Shown piece by piece: positions 4,915 through 5,720 of a stretch of DNA of 5,720 nucleotides (positions are counted from its first letter, which is position 1; each line of letters begins with the position of its first letter). Below the pieces are notes generated by a model that saw nothing but the letters and a program-made list of their open reading frames with translations, ran no database searches and was not told where the DNA came from. Source of the DNA: Opitutaceae bacterium (GTDB lineage: Bacteria; Verrucomicrobiota; Verrucomicrobiia; Opitutales; Opitutaceae); NCBI GenBank assembly GCA_003168315.1, contig PMSP01000383.1:1-5720 (forward strand). Reading direction: 5' to 3'. The translations under genes were made by a program, and so were the position numbers.

Positions 4915-5720
4915 CTACGCCGGCACGGTCGCCTCGAGCTTCTCCTCGGCCATTGCGGCAGGCTTCACCCGGAGCAGGTGCTCCCGGATTGTCCTCAGCA
5001 ATTCATTGGGGTCGCACGGCTTCTCGATGATCCCATCGATGCCCAGGTCCTCGATCTTCAGGTGGTTTTCCTTGTCCGTGAGCCCGCTCGTCGCGAGCAC
5101 CTTCACCTCGGGGTCGAGGAGGTGAAGCGCCCGGATCAGCGTTACGCCTCCCATGATCGGCATCATCAGGTCGGTCAGCACGAGCCGCACGTCGCCCCGA
5201 TTCTCGACAAAGCTCGCAAGTGCCGCGGCGCCCTCGTTGGCCGTGACCACCCGGTAGCCATGGTTCTCCAATAGGAGGCGCGTCGCGGTGCAGATTGGCT
5301 CCTCGTCGTCGACCACCAGGATGAGTTCGCCCTGGCCGCGCGGCGGGGCGTCGGCGGGCAGCTGCTCGGCGACCCCGACCGCTTTCGGCGCGGCCGGCAG
5401 GTAGATCGAGAACTTGGTTCCGCGGCCGAGCGAGCTGGTCACGGAGACGAATCCGTGGTGGCTGCGGATGATTCCCAGGACCGTTGACAGCCCGAGCCCG
5501 GTACCCTTGGTCGGTGCCTTCGTCGTAAAGAACGGATCGAAGATCCGTTCGAGGTTCGCGGGCGCAATGCCCTCGCCCGAGTCCGTCACGCTGAGCGCCA
5601 CGTAGGGACCCGGCTTGGCCGGGGAGTGCGTCAGGAGTTCCGCCGCGCTCAAGTCGACGTTTCTAGCCTCAACCGCCAGCACGCCGCCCTCCGGCATGGC
5701 GTCGCGGGCATTGACGGCGA
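4915..5720 (-). CDS. Hybrid sensor histidine kinase, C-terminal part (HATPase plus receiver), cut by window edge
   Basis: The open frame enters from the window edge and ends at TAG (4917-4915). The first visible residues, AVNARDAMPEGG, are the N-box of a histidine-kinase ATPase domain. With numbering from the Met at 5697, VTDSGEGIAP (37-46) is the G1 box, IFDPFFTTK (52-60) the F box and GTGLGLSTVLGIIRSHHG (65-82) the G2 box. A 20-residue linker leads to a receiver domain (about 125-242) with acidic pocket DD130-131, phospho-acceptor Asp176 in LTDLMMP, Thr/Ser203-204 and Lys226 in EKP. All key residues are present and there is no output domain after the receiver. It should pass phosphate to a separate Hpt or regulator. 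The sensor and His-phosphorylation domains lie outside the window, so the Met at 5697 is not the real start. Confidence 0.92.
   Translation of the reverse strand, partial: AVNARDAMPEGGVLAVEARNVDLSAAELLTHSPAKPGPYVALSVTDSGEGIAPANLERIFDPFFTTKAPTKGTGLGLSTVLGIIRSHHGFVSVTSSLGRGTKFSIYLPAAPKAVGVAEQLPADAPPRGQGELILVVDDEEPICTATRLLLENHGYRVVTANEGAAALASFVENRGDVRLVLTDLMMPIMGGVTLIRALHLLDPEVKVLATSGLTDKENHLKIEDLGIDGIIEKPCDPNELLRTIREHLLRVKPAAMAEEKLEATVPA

Noticed and set aside
4915..5697. Complete 260-residue protein starting at the Met at 5697
   Set aside because: The frame continues through the kinase N-box (AVNARDAMPEGG) to the window edge, so that Met is internal to a longer hybrid kinase.

Overview
This is a GC-rich, densely packed bacterial window with seven protein-coding genes, two of them cut by the window edges. 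I see no RNA gene, insertion sequence or CRISPR array. Three features fit a Verrucomicrobiota (Opitutaceae-like) genome: a cnrYXH-type sigma-factor cassette, a TonB-C protein with a signal peptide, and the lack of clear Shine-Dalgarno sequences before the starts. This taxonomic guess rests on gene style only and is uncertain.

Layout: (1) 1-75, minus strand: the first 25 codons of an unidentified gene. (2) 240-1650, plus strand: a tight three-gene operon. It encodes a small single-pass membrane protein (anti-sigma candidate, CnrY-like position), a membrane-anchored periplasmic CnrX/Spy-like helical protein, and an ECF-type sigma-70 factor. (3) 1665-2402, minus strand: a secreted protein with two TonB C-terminal-like domains, convergent with the sigma operon across 14 bases. 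(4) 2403-2586: a divergent promoter region. (5) 2587-3375, plus strand: an eight-helix DoxX-like membrane protein made of two tandem homologous halves. (6) 3368-4813, minus strand: a secreted alpha/beta-hydrolase esterase whose 3' end overlaps the DoxX-like gene by 8 bases. (7) 4915-5720, minus strand: the C-terminal part of a hybrid histidine kinase (ATPase domain plus receiver).

The most notable signal is not a gene. A bipartite element, TTGAAGG-N15-GGTGTTAT, occurs with identical internal spacing upstream of three different genes: the sigma operon, the TonB-like gene (exact copy, minus strand) and the DoxX-like gene (two mismatches). It has the geometry of a promoter. It suggests either that these three units are co-transcribed by one sigma factor, possibly the one encoded here, or that this is the host's usual strong promoter. 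In the first case the window would hold a small envelope-stress or sensing regulon: a membrane sensor/anti-sigma pair and sigma factor controlling themselves, a periplasmic TonB-C protein and an inner-membrane protein.
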